64,000 nucleotides of DNA from Pantoea cypripedii (GTDB taxonomy: Bacteria > Pseudomonadota > Gammaproteobacteria > Enterobacterales > Enterobacteriaceae). How positions within the stretch are numbered: position 1 is the stretch's first letter; each line of letters begins with the position of its first letter. Shown piece after piece: positions 1 through 7,868 of the stretch. Below the pieces are notes generated by a model that was not told where the DNA came from, made no database searches, and saw only the letters and a program-made list of their open reading frames with translations. A program made the translations under genes and the position numbers. The stretch is from positions 248,001-312,000 of the forward strand of contig NZ_MLJI01000003.1 in the NCBI RefSeq assembly GCF_002095535.1, read 5' to 3'.

Positions 1-1
1 T

Positions 2-691
2 ATCCTGCCCACTGGCTTCCACGGGGCGGTGACGGCGGGGGTAGGACCAGGTAGCACTGTCTATGTCGCGGGCGCTGGCCCGGTGGGTATGGCGGCGGCT
101 GCCTCGGCCCGCCTGCTAGGCGCGGCGGTGGTGATTGTCGGCGATATGAATGCAGCGCGCATCAAACATGCGGCAGAACAAGGTTTTGAAGTGGTTGATT
201 TAAGTCAGGATACACCGCTGCATGAGCAGATTGCCGCCATTCTCGGCGAGCCGGAAGTGGATTGCGCCATTGATGCCGTGGGCTTTGAAGCCCGTGGACA
301 CGGCCATGAAGGCGCACAGCACGAAGCACCGGCAACCGTTCTCAATGCGCTGATGCAGGTGACGCGAGTCGCAGGCAAAATCGGTATTCCTGGTCTGTAC
401 GTCACGGAAGATCCTGGTGCTGTCGATAAGGCGGCAAAAATGGGCAGCCTGAGCATTCGCCTGGGACTGGGCTGGGCCAAATCACACGCCTTCCACACCG
501 GGCAGGCACCGGTAATGAAATATAATCGCCAGCTGATGCAGGCTATTCTGTGGGATCGTATTCCGATTGCCAAAATAGTCGGAGTAGAAGTGATTTCACT
601 GGAAGATGCGCCGCGTGGCTACAGTGAATTTGATTCTGGCGCACCGAAAAAATTTGTTATCGATCCGCATTTCTCCTTCTCGAAACCCTGA
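2..691 (+). CDS. fdhA: Formaldehyde dehydrogenase, glutathione-independent (3' part)
   Basis: This is the C-terminal 229 codons of a zinc-dependent medium-chain alcohol dehydrogenase; the start lies before the window. The frame is already open at base 2 and reads ILPTGFHGAV just ahead of a Rossmann motif (GAGPVGMAAA). The nicotinamide-domain sequence, including the insert GFEARGHGHEGAQHEAP and the tail GAPKKFVIDPH, resembles the FdhA/PdhA family that oxidises formaldehyde with NAD without glutathione. The catalytic zinc ligands would be upstream and cannot be checked. A first internal start (GTG at 29) is not the real start. A long-stem hairpin follows the stop. The family assignment is firm, the exact substrate less so. 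Confidence 0.85.
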   Translation: MLPTGFHGAVTAGVGPGSTVYVAGAGPVGMAAAASARLLGAAVVIVGDMNAARIKHAAEQGFEVVDLSQDTPLHEQIAAILGEPEVDCAIDAVGFEARGHGHEGAQHEAPATVLNALMQVTRVAGKIGIPGLYVTEDPGAVDKAAKMGSLSIRLGLGWAKSHAFHTGQAPVMKYNRQLMQAILWDRIPIAKIVGVEVISLEDAPRGYSEFDSGAPKKFVIDPHFSFSKP

Positions 692-743
692 TCAAAGAAC
701 CTATTTTCTGTGCGGCAATAGCGTCGGATAAACTTTAATAAAC

Positions 744-781
744 TGCGCCAGCATTAACCAGAGAAATAAGGTGCTGGCGCA
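744..781. terminator. Hairpin between convergent genes
   Basis: A 10-bp perfect stem (TGCGCCAGCA / TGCTGGCGCA) with an 18-nt loop lies between the ends of the convergent formaldehyde dehydrogenase and SDR genes. There is no good U tract, so a bidirectional terminator is an inference from position. Confidence 0.45.
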
Positions 782-823
782 TCGTTCATTCAGCTGAAAT
801 TATTTACACAAGCTGACAAAACA

Positions 824-1660
824 TTATTCACCGTCGGTGGAACGTGTCAGTTTTTCCCAGCGATTAATATCCTCATTCAACGTGGCTAATTTATCGCGCA
901 CCAGCGCCAGGGCATCACTTCCCAGCAAAAGATGCGCCGGAGGGTTGGCGCTGTCGATAATATCCAGCATCGCCAGCGCGGCCTTTTGCGGGTCACCCAG
1001 TTGTTTACCGCTTTTTTCCACGCGCGCCTGGCGGATGGGGTCAAACAGCGCATCGTAATCAGCAATGCTTCTTTCACTGCGCACCATCGAACGACCCGCC
1101 CAATCGGTGCGGAACGATCCCGGTGCGACGGCAGTGACAAAGATGCCGAAGGGCTGCACTTCTTTACCCAGTGCTTCGGAAATCCCCTCCAGCGCGAACT
1201 TGCTGCCGCAATAATAGGTGATACCCGGCATAGTGATAAATCCACCCATCGAGGTGATATTGATGATGTGGCCGCGACGGCGTTGGCGCATAAACGGCAG
1301 CACCGCCTTGATCATGGCGACGGCACCAAACACGTTGACATCAAACTGACGACGCATCTCCTCCAGGGAAGATTCTTCCATCACCCCTTCATGGCCGTAA
1401 CCGGCATTGTTGACCAGCACATCAATTGGACCCACTTCCTTTTCCAGCGTAGCAACGGCGCTGTCGATGGCGGCGAAGTCGGTCACGTCCAGCAGGCAGG
1501 CGGTGGCAAAGCCAGGTTTGAGCGCTTCAAATGCCTCTCCCGCAGCCTGATTACGCACGGTGCCGATCACCCGATGACCCTGGCTTAACGCCTGTTGTGC
1601 CAAAGCACGACCAAAGCCGCTGCTGACGCCGGTGATGAATAATGTTTTGCTTGATGACAT
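824..1660 (-). CDS. Short-chain dehydrogenase/reductase (SDR)
   Basis: A 278-residue classical SDR, an NAD(P)-dependent oxidoreductase of the cytoplasm. Visible motifs are the cofactor loop TGVSSGFG (residues 10-17), NNAG (84-87), the catalytic Ser in NITSMGG (about 137) and Tyr150-x3-Lys154 (YCGSK). Length is normal for the family. It is transcribed divergently from the AraC-type regulator at 1768, with about 107 bp between the starts, so that regulator probably controls it. The substrate cannot be told from sequence. Confidence 0.88.
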   Translation of the reverse strand: MSSSKTLFITGVSSGFGRALAQQALSQGHRVIGTVRNQAAGEAFEALKPGFATACLLDVTDFAAIDSAVATLEKEVGPIDVLVNNAGYGHEGVMEESSLEEMRRQFDVNVFGAVAMIKAVLPFMRQRRRGHIINITSMGGFITMPGITYYCGSKFALEGISEALGKEVQPFGIFVTAVAPGSFRTDWAGRSMVRSERSIADYDALFDPIRQARVEKSGKQLGDPQKAALAMLDIIDSANPPAHLLLGSDALALVRDKLATLNEDINRWEKLTRSTDGE

Positions 1661-1767
1661 AAGATTGGCTCCCGCTAAAAGTGAGAATGCATAATATTCT
1701 TCCTTCGTGCTTGTGCTGAGGCCGTATCTTCTGCTTTTATTGCCTAATCTTATGAGTGGGTGATTTT

Positions 1768-2703
1768 ATGAGTGAGCAAATTCAAACCAGCATGGTGGCA
1801 TTGCTGCGTGCACTGGCACCGGAGGAGGGCTATAACCTGACCGCACTGGAGCAGGTGCGTATCCTGCGATCCGACCGTCCTCTGACACGCACGCCGGTGC
1901 TGTACGATCCGGGTATCGTTATCGTCTGCCAGGGGTGTAAGCGCGGTTATTTGGGCGATCGGGTTTATGTCTATGATGCCCAGCACTACCTTGCGGTTTC
2001 AGTGCCGGTGCCCTTTGTGATGGAAACTGATGCCAGCCCGGAGCAGCCATTGCTGGCTATTTATCTGCATCTGGATTTCACGGTTGCGGCGGAGTTGATG
2101 CTGCAGCTCGATCAACAGGGCGGGACCGAACCGATACCGGCACCGCAAAGCATGATGTCCAGCCCGATGGATGCGGTGATGCAAGATTCTGTACTGCGTT
2201 TTCTGCAAACGCTGCATCATCCGCGTGATGCGGCCATTCTGGGGCCAGCCCTGATGCGTGAATTGTATTACCGGGTGCTGACCGGCGCGCAGGGCAGTGT
2301 CATGCGTTCGGCACTGACGCAGCAGGGGCAGTTTGGCAAAATTGGCAAAGCGCTGCGCCAGATCCATGCCACCTATGCCCAGGCGCTGACGCTGGCACAG
2401 CTGGCATCAGAAGCAGGGATGAGCGTGCCCACCTTCCACAGCCACTTCAAGACCATCACTGGTACCGCGCCGATGCAGTATGTGAAATCGGTACGGCTGC
2501 ATCAGGCGCGGATGTTGATGGTGCGACAGGAGATGACTGCCGCTGCCGCCAGCTTTGCGGTGGGTTATGAAAGCCCGTCGCAGTTTAACCGTGAATTTAA
2601 GCGCCTGTTTGGCCTGCCACCCGCTGAGGAGAGCCGCAGAATGCAGCAGCATTTTGCCGTGCCACCCGAGCATCGCGACGCGGCGTTTGTTTCCTCGCAT
2701 TGA
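1768..2703 (+). CDS. AraC-family transcriptional regulator
   Basis: A 311-residue regulator. The N-terminal half resembles the AraC_N cupin-type sensing domain (YDPGIVIVCQGCKRGYLG). The C-terminal third holds the double helix-turn-helix of AraC/XylS proteins (LAQLASEAGMSVPTFHSHFK; YESPSQFNREFKRLFG). I chose the ATG at 1768; an in-frame GTG 12 bases upstream is also open but less likely. It lies back to back with the SDR gene, a common regulator-target arrangement for this subfamily. An effector cannot be inferred. Confidence 0.88.
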   Translation: MSEQIQTSMVALLRALAPEEGYNLTALEQVRILRSDRPLTRTPVLYDPGIVIVCQGCKRGYLGDRVYVYDAQHYLAVSVPVPFVMETDASPEQPLLAIYLHLDFTVAAELMLQLDQQGGTEPIPAPQSMMSSPMDAVMQDSVLRFLQTLHHPRDAAILGPALMRELYYRVLTGAQGSVMRSALTQQGQFGKIGKALRQIHATYAQALTLAQLASEAGMSVPTFHSHFKTITGTAPMQYVKSVRLHQARMLMVRQEMTAAAASFAVGYESPSQFNREFKRLFGLPPAEESRRMQQHFAVPPEHRDAAFVSSH

Positions 2704-2717
2704 TGCACCGGATTGTT

Positions 2718-2736
2718 GCGGCGCAATTTATTGCGC
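2718..2736. repeat. Short palindrome with ATTTAT core
   Basis: GCGCAATTTATTGCGC with flanking G/C-rich bases: a 5-bp GC stem around an AT core. It belongs to the ATAAAT-core palindromes also seen at 2765, 16486, 38981, 41190, 41237 and 41266. Confidence 0.6.
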
Positions 2737-2764
2737 GGGGTTTACCGACACCGTGCAGCGAATT

Positions 2765-2786
2765 GCGCGATAAATCGCGCCGCTAC
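2765..2786. repeat. Intergenic palindromic repeat (copy 1)
   Basis: GCGCGATAAATCGCGC followed by CGCTAC. Exact copies of this 22-bp sequence occur at 16486 and 41190. The stop codon of the M20 deacylase gene (bases 2783-2785 on the minus strand) lies inside it, so the repeat abuts and terminates that reading frame. Confidence 0.8.
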
Positions 2787-3898
2787 GTGGCCATCCACGC
2801 CTCAATCAATGCCCCATATAAATTCTCTGCCTCTTCCAGCCGTGACAGCAGGCAATATTCATCGGTCTGATGGGCCATGGTTGGCTCACCCGGTCCGAGA
2901 ATGACGCACGGTGGCGAACCCAGTGCCGGTAGCAGCAGCGATGCGTCGGTAAAGTAGGGCACAATCCGCGCAGTCAACGGCTCGGCGTGGAGAGGCTGAC
3001 ATAGCTGGAACACCTGCTGCATCCAGCGATGTTCTTCTGCGCTCAGCACCGCAGGCAAATCGACCAGCGTGGTGATGAACACGCTTTCCCCGAGGGCAGT
3101 TGAGAGGCGCTGGCGGATTTCGCCATGTTGCAGATTTGGCGCAGTGCGGATATCGACATCAAAGGTGGTGCGATCGGGCACCGAGTTGATGTTCAAGCCA
3201 CCCTGAATGCGTCCCACGTTCAGCGTGGGTTGCTTCATCAGCGGATGCGCCGCGCCAGGCGAGAAGTGCTGGATCTTACCCAGCGCCTCTGCCGCCAGAT
3301 AAATAGCGTTAATGCCCAGATGCGGCATCGCGCCGTGCGCGGTTTTCCCCCTGGTTTCGCAACGCAGCCACAACGCCCCTTTATGCCCAATCACCGGATA
3401 GTTAGCCGTAGGTTCACCGACGATCAACGCGCCCGGCTGAGGCAGCGCGATGTCACCGATCAGCGCCCGTGCGCCATCGCAGCCGGTTTCTTCACCGCCG
3501 GTCAGATACAGCACCACGCCGCACCCCGCCATGATCGCGGGTTGGTGACGCTGGCAGGCGGTGATAAACGCGGCGATCGCTGCCTTCATATCGCTGCTGC
3601 CACGGCCATAGAGGCGGCCATCAATAATATCCGCACCGAAAGGGTCATATTGCCAGTCAGCCACGCCCAGCGGCACCGTATCCAGATGCCCGGTAAAGCC
3701 GAGTGGTTTTCCTTCGGCTTTACCCGGTAGCGTGGCGATCAAATTGGCACGTCGATCGCCAAAACTATGTTGCTGCACCTGGAAACCGGCAGCGCGGAGG
3801 TAATCCGCCAGCCACGCCATGCATGCCGCTTCGTCGCCGGGGGGATTGATGGTGTTAAAACGCAGCAATTGCTGCGTCAGGTCGAGTAACTCGCTCAT
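2783..3898 (-). CDS. M20-family deacylase (ArgE/DapE-like)
   Basis: A 371-residue zinc metallopeptidase-like protein resembling acetylornithine deacetylase and succinyl-diaminopimelate desuccinylase. It shows the first metal motif GHLDTVP (His71, Asp73), the GGEETG catalytic/metal motif near residue 135, and the C-terminal HQTDEY region. I chose the ATG at 3898: it overlaps the stop of the preceding gene by 4 bp (ATGA), and the earlier in-frame start would overlap it by about 60 bp. It is the last gene of a five-gene minus-strand operon, so it probably removes an N-acyl group from the locus substrate rather than making arginine or lysine. The substrate is unknown. Confidence 0.85.
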   Translation of the reverse strand: MSELLDLTQQLLRFNTINPPGDEAACMAWLADYLRAAGFQVQQHSFGDRRANLIATLPGKAEGKPLGFTGHLDTVPLGVADWQYDPFGADIIDGRLYGRGSSDMKAAIAAFITACQRHQPAIMAGCGVVLYLTGGEETGCDGARALIGDIALPQPGALIVGEPTANYPVIGHKGALWLRCETRGKTAHGAMPHLGINAIYLAAEALGKIQHFSPGAAHPLMKQPTLNVGRIQGGLNINSVPDRTTFDVDIRTAPNLQHGEIRQRLSTALGESVFITTLVDLPAVLSAEEHRWMQQVFQLCQPLHAEPLTARIVPYFTDASLLLPALGSPPCVILGPGEPTMAHQTDEYCLLSRLEEAENLYGALIEAWMAT

Positions 3899-4653
3899 GC
3901 GGGCGATCCGGTCAGCCAGTCGAGGCAATTGATCCACAGCTGGCGGAATCCGGGCCACTGGGCAAATTCCGGTGGCAGCCAGTGCGCAGACATATCACTG
4001 GTCCACACCAGCGTGCGCCCCTGCTGATATTCACGTACCGCCAGTAGCGGATGCGTGGTGCCTGCGATGGTCGCCAGTAACTGCCCTTCGGGCTGCATTT
4101 CGACTTCGTTATAACCCAGCAGCCACGGCATCTCCGCAGGCAGGTTTTCCAGAATGCCATGCGTCTGGCTTTGCTCCAGGTAACAGCCTTCAGGACGCTC
4201 GACCCGGTCATCCCAGGCGAGGCAACGTACGGGCAGCGTGTGTTCAACCGGCGTGTTGCGATAACGAGCGCCGCCATTGATACCCTGAAAACTGTAATAA
4301 CCGCCAATCATCATCAGCGCGCCGCCCTGGGCGACATAGTCATGCAGCAACGTCAGACGGTTGGCGGTGCGCTGGCTTTTCAGCCAGGTCGCCGGGTGCA
4401 GCAGCAGGGTATTGGCCCCGATATCCGACAGAATGATCACATCCCATTCCTGCAACGTGGCAAGCGTCAGCGGGAATTGTTCAGGGGCTTCATGTACCGG
4501 CATATGGGTGACCTGGTAAGCGCTATCCTTCAACGCCGCCAGAAAATCCACCGCGCCATTGTGCCAGGTGGCGGTGGCAAATTGATCGAAACCTTTGATA
4601 TGTGTCGAGGTGCTGGTCCAGGATTCACCCACCAGCAGAACCTTTTTCGTCAT
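3895..4653 (-). CDS. GATase1-like protein (putative glutamine amidotransferase family)
   Basis: A 252-residue cytoplasmic protein resembling the GATase1-like family (PF07090 type), with a flavodoxin-like N-terminus (KKVLLVGESW) and the recognisable segment MMIGGYYSFQGINGG followed by ARYRNTPVEHTLPV. No amidotransferase Cys-His-Glu triad is obvious, so enzymatic activity is uncertain. I chose the ATG at 4653 because GGAG lies 6 nt upstream; an alternative ATG at 4665 overlaps the phosphotriesterase stop (TAATG). Members often sit beside sugar or amino-sugar transport genes, as here. Confidence 0.7.
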   Translation of the reverse strand: MTKKVLLVGESWTSTSTHIKGFDQFATATWHNGAVDFLAALKDSAYQVTHMPVHEAPEQFPLTLATLQEWDVIILSDIGANTLLLHPATWLKSQRTANRLTLLHDYVAQGGALMMIGGYYSFQGINGGARYRNTPVEHTLPVRCLAWDDRVERPEGCYLEQSQTHGILENLPAEMPWLLGYNEVEMQPEGQLLATIAGTTHPLLAVREYQQGRTLVWTSDMSAHWLPPEFAQWPGFRQLWINCLDWLTGSPA

Positions 4654-4664
4654 GATTTTCTCCA

Positions 4665-5744
4665 TTACGCGCCAAATACCCGCTGTGGGTTGGCGATCAT
4701 CAACGTTTCTAACTGTTCCCCGCTGACGCCGTGACGGCGCAGACGCGGTACGAAATTTTTCAGGATGTGGCCATAGCCGTGGCCGCCATAACGCGTCAGC
4801 ATGGTTTTGAGGAACACGTCCTGTGACAGCAAAATCTGGTTGAGATAGCCGTCATCGATCAGTGCACAAATCGCGTTAGCATTTTCTTCATCGGAGGGGG
4901 ATTGCGCCTGTTCATCGGCGTAGTAGTAACCCATGCCGATCATGTCGTATTCGAGATACGCACCGCGATCGGCCAGTTCGCGCTGATAACTTTTATCCGC
5001 GTGGCTGGGGTTCATATGGCACAACACGGTATGCCGCAGATCGGCACCTTCCTGCGCCAGAATATCCAGCACCTTGTGGCCAAGACGTTCCCAGCCAGGC
5101 AGATGAACCTCAATCGGCACCCCGGTGGCCGCACTGGCGCGGCCCGCCGCCCGCAGCGATTTCTCTTCATCGGCGGTGAAGCGGCTGGATACGCCAATCT
5201 CGCCGATCAACCCGGCCAGTACCTCAGGTTTTTCCGCCAGTCCACCGAGGTCATAAATCAGTTTTTCCGTCAGCTGTTCCACGCTGGTGGTTTTTACCCA
5301 TTCCGGGTGCGACGGTTGCAGATATAAGCCGGTGCCCATGATGATGTTCAGGCCGGTGAGACGGGCGATACGTTGCAACGCTTTCGGGTCGCGACCAATA
5401 CCGATATTGGTGGGATCAACCACGGTTTCTCCGCCCAGCGCGCGGTATTTCATCAACTCTTCAATCGCCACATCAACGTCAAACAGCTGGCAGTTATCAC
5501 GGCTCATCAGCGGATTGAGCGACAATTCACCGAGATTTTCGATGCGTACCGGCATCTCGGCGATATGGCGCTCACTGCAACAGCAGGGTGGTACCCATTT
5601 GCCTGAGGCATCCAGCAAAATGTGTTCATGCATCAGCGTGACACCCATCTGGTCCAGCGGCAGCGGGCCGAGGACCGTCATCACATAACCGCTTTGTACG
5701 CCGAGCGGCAGCGGTTCGGGATGACGAAAAATAGAACCTTTCAT
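4665..5744 (-). CDS. Phosphotriesterase-family metal-dependent hydrolase
   Basis: A 359-residue amidohydrolase-superfamily TIM-barrel protein. The expected binuclear metal ligands are visible: H39-x-H41 (MHEHIL), E182 in GEIG where the PHP subgroup uses Glu instead of carboxylated Lys, H214 (IEVH), H243 (LCHMNPS) and D309 (LLSQDV). Family members hydrolyse lactones or phosphoesters; true organophosphate activity is not implied. An unusual CCC run at residues 54-56 follows the HxH strand. It is co-transcribed with ABC permease and ATPase genes, so it probably opens a lactone or cleaves an ester of an imported compound. Confidence 0.85.
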   Translation of the reverse strand: MKGSIFRHPEPLPLGVQSGYVMTVLGPLPLDQMGVTLMHEHILLDASGKWVPPCCCSERHIAEMPVRIENLGELSLNPLMSRDNCQLFDVDVAIEELMKYRALGGETVVDPTNIGIGRDPKALQRIARLTGLNIIMGTGLYLQPSHPEWVKTTSVEQLTEKLIYDLGGLAEKPEVLAGLIGEIGVSSRFTADEEKSLRAAGRASAATGVPIEVHLPGWERLGHKVLDILAQEGADLRHTVLCHMNPSHADKSYQRELADRGAYLEYDMIGMGYYYADEQAQSPSDEENANAICALIDDGYLNQILLSQDVFLKTMLTRYGGHGYGHILKNFVPRLRRHGVSGEQLETLMIANPQRVFGA

Positions 5745-5747
5745 CGG

Positions 5748-6758
5748 CTATCCTTTGGCAGAGGCGCGTGCCGGGTTGAGAATGCGGGTGTTAATCCAGA
5801 TGGCGAGCAGGATGATCGCGCCGGTAGCGATTTGCGTGTAGAACGGTGAGATGTGCGACAGAATCAAGCCGTTCTGGATAATGGCGATGGAAAGCGCACC
5901 TAATAACGTGCCGATCACCGTGCCAAAACCACCGAACAGGCTGGTACTGCCGAGTACCACGGCAGCGATCACCTGCAACTCAAACCCTTCGCCCTGATTA
6001 GACGAACCGCTGCCGAGACGGGCGGTGATGATCATGCCTGCCAGCGCGGCAGCCATACCGCTGATGATGTAAACGCGCATCACCACCGCTTTGGTATTGA
6101 TACCGCTGCGGCGGGCACCTTCGGCATTAGCACCAATGGCAGTGACATAGCGGCCAAAACGCATATGGTTAAGCACCACATGGCCGACAATCAGCACCAC
6201 AATGCCGATCATGGCGGGCATCGGGATACCGATTACCCAGGCGCGGCCCATAAAGGTAAACGGACTATCGCCGGGTACCGGGATCGAGTAGCCCTGGGTG
6301 ATTAACAGCGCCACGCCCCGCACCACCGCCAGGGTGGCGAGGGTGACGATAAACGCCGGAATCCCCTCGTAAGCGATAAAGAAACCATTAATCGCGCCAA
6401 CTAATGCCCCCATTGCCAGGCCACCAATCAATACGCAGTACCACGGCCAGCCCCAGCTGTTGAGGGCAATGGCGGACAAAGCGCCCACCAGCGCCAGCGT
6501 CGATCCGACCGAGAGATCAATGCCGCCGGTGGTGATCACCAGCGTCATCGCCGTCGCCACAATCAGCAGCGGTGCGCTCTGGCGAATAATGTTGAGCCAG
6601 TTGGGCGTGGTGAGAAAGTTACTGGTGATCAGCGAAAACACCACGCAGCAGAAGACAAAAAACAGCGCAATGCTGACCACGCCAGAATGGTTATGTAGCA
6701 GGCGTCGGGGCAGCGAATGCTGGATCATGCGTGTACCGGAGAGGTTAACCATACTCAT
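5748..6758 (-). CDS. ABC sugar-type transporter permease (RbsC-like)
   Basis: A 336-residue inner-membrane permease of the ribose/galactose (CUT2) family with about 8-10 hydrophobic segments and the family signature GGIDLSVGS (TTGGIDLSVGSTLALVGA). I chose the ATG at 6758: AAGGGA lies 6 nt upstream, and the longer in-frame start at 6812 would overlap the ATPase gene. It pairs with the ATPase just upstream and the periplasmic protein at 9197. Confidence 0.9.
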   Translation of the reverse strand: MSMVNLSGTRMIQHSLPRRLLHNHSGVVSIALFFVFCCVVFSLITSNFLTTPNWLNIIRQSAPLLIVATAMTLVITTGGIDLSVGSTLALVGALSAIALNSWGWPWYCVLIGGLAMGALVGAINGFFIAYEGIPAFIVTLATLAVVRGVALLITQGYSIPVPGDSPFTFMGRAWVIGIPMPAMIGIVVLIVGHVVLNHMRFGRYVTAIGANAEGARRSGINTKAVVMRVYIISGMAAALAGMIITARLGSGSSNQGEGFELQVIAAVVLGSTSLFGGFGTVIGTLLGALSIAIIQNGLILSHISPFYTQIATGAIILLAIWINTRILNPARASAKG

Positions 6759-6768
6759 ACTCGTTCCC

Positions 6769-7554
6769 TTAATGGGCGTGGGCGGACGGCGCGCTAAACT
6801 TCTCGCCGACAATCAGGTTGACGATTTCGCTCAGGCTGGTGTCGGCCACCCGGCGATCCGCCACGTTGGTGCCCTCGTACATCACCATGATGCGATCGCA
6901 CACCAGGAACAGGTCCTGCAAACGGTGGGTAATCAGAATGACACTGACGCCACGGGCGCTGACGCGTTTGATCAGCTCCAGCACCGCTTCCACCTCGGCC
7001 ACTGCCAGTGCTGCGGTGGGTTCATCCATAATCAGCACTTTCGGGCCGAACGCTGCCGCACGGGCAATGGCGATCGCCTGACGCTGTCCACCGGACAAAT
7101 TACGCACCAGCAGGCGGGTATCAGGAATGGAAATCCCCAATCCCTTTAGCATTTCACGCGCATCGGCATGCATTTTTTGTTGATCGAGGAAGGGCACGCC
7201 CAGCCAGTGTTTCATCGGTTCGCGGCCCATAAACAGGTTCCCCGCGACATCCACGGTGTCGCACAGCGACAGATCCTGATAAACCATTTCGATATGGCAA
7301 CGTCGGGCATCGGCGGGATTCGCAAAGCGCTGCTCCTCGCCATCAATGCGAATCGCCCCGCTGGTAGGCACCACGGCACCGGATAGCACCTTGGTCAGCG
7401 TGGATTTACCGGCACCGTTGTCACCGACCAGACCCAGCACTTCACCGGGTGCCAGCTCCAGATTCACGCCGCGTAGTGAGCGAATCGAGCCGTAGGTTTT
7501 GGTGATATTGACCATCTCAACCCGTGCCGGGGCGGCACGTTGCTGCTGTTTCAT
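6769..7554 (-). CDS. ABC transporter ATP-binding protein (CUT2-type)
   Basis: A 261-residue ATPase with Walker A GDNGAGKST, signature LSGGQRQAIAIARA, Walker B VLIMDEPTAAL and the switch His in LITHRL. It has one nucleotide-binding domain, unlike the double-domain RbsA/MglA proteins of most ribose-type systems; single-domain forms exist. The ATG at 7554 has GGGGAG 7 nt upstream and is preferred to the longer start at 7593. It is the first gene of the operon running to 2783, and its upstream region carries two perfect LacI-type operators. Confidence 0.9.
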   Translation of the reverse strand: MKQQQRAAPARVEMVNITKTYGSIRSLRGVNLELAPGEVLGLVGDNGAGKSTLTKVLSGAVVPTSGAIRIDGEEQRFANPADARRCHIEMVYQDLSLCDTVDVAGNLFMGREPMKHWLGVPFLDQQKMHADAREMLKGLGISIPDTRLLVRNLSGGQRQAIAIARAAAFGPKVLIMDEPTAALAVAEVEAVLELIKRVSARGVSVILITHRLQDLFLVCDRIMVMYEGTNVADRRVADTSLSEIVNLIVGEKFSAPSAHAH

Positions 7555-7611
7555 CTCAACACTCCCCTTGTCATTCAAACGGAGACGTTGCATCAGCGGA
7601 CGCCTTACGCG

Positions 7612-7623
7612 GTAAAGGTTTAC
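7612..7623. promoter_or_regulatory. Imperfect third operator-like site
   Basis: GTAAAGGTTTAC: the same half-sites as the two perfect operators but with a 2-bp shorter centre. It begins 17 bp from the 7629 site. It may be an auxiliary contact or chance. Confidence 0.3.
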
Positions 7624-7628
7624 ATCTT

Positions 7629-7642
7629 GTAAACCGGTTTAC
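7629..7642. promoter_or_regulatory. LacI-family operator O1 (perfect palindrome)
   Basis: GTAAACCGGTTTAC, a perfect 14-bp palindrome with the central CG step typical of LacI/PurR-family operators. It lies 74 bp upstream of the ABC ATPase start, close to the expected promoter position. Confidence 0.75.
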
Positions 7643-7728
7643 CCGATGCGCGTAATACGTGTCGCTGACCAACGCATGTCTTGCAGAGATATTTGTTCGC
7701 CACTGGAAAGATAGCAGAGACTGTGCCA

Positions 7729-7743
7729 GGTGAAAAAATCACC
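7729..7743. promoter_or_regulatory. Inverted repeat GGTGA-N5-TCACC
   Basis: GGTGAAAAAATCACC lies between the two operators. A second inverted repeat, GTGAAA-N6-TTTCAC, is at 7778-7795. Either could bind another regulator or be part of the promoter; the function is not known. Confidence 0.3.
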
Positions 7744-7799
7744 GCATGCAACCTTGTGCAACCCAATGTTTACTTTGGTGAAATATTTTTTTCACTCAG

Positions 7800-7813
7800 G
7801 TAAACCGGTTTAC
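7800..7813. promoter_or_regulatory. LacI-family operator O2 (identical perfect palindrome)
   Basis: An exact second copy of GTAAACCGGTTTAC, 171 bp from O1 centre to centre and 55 bp beyond the lacI-type stop codon. Two identical operators at this spacing suggest looping by a tetrameric or bridging repressor. The 314-bp gap 7555-7868 holds these sites and presumably the operon promoter. Confidence 0.75.
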
Positions 7814-7868
7814 TTGATGGCGGAAATTTTAAGCGTGATGGGCCAGCAGGGTGCAACGATGCGCCAAT

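Noticed and set aside
932..1588. Long open frame on the plus strand opposite the SDR gene
   Set aside because: No family character; it mirrors the codon pattern of a clear SDR gene on the minus strand.
4665..5744. Reading the gene as an organophosphate-degrading phosphotriesterase
   Set aside because: The Glu at the bridging-ligand position and the sugar-transport context fit the lactonase/PHP-like branch better.
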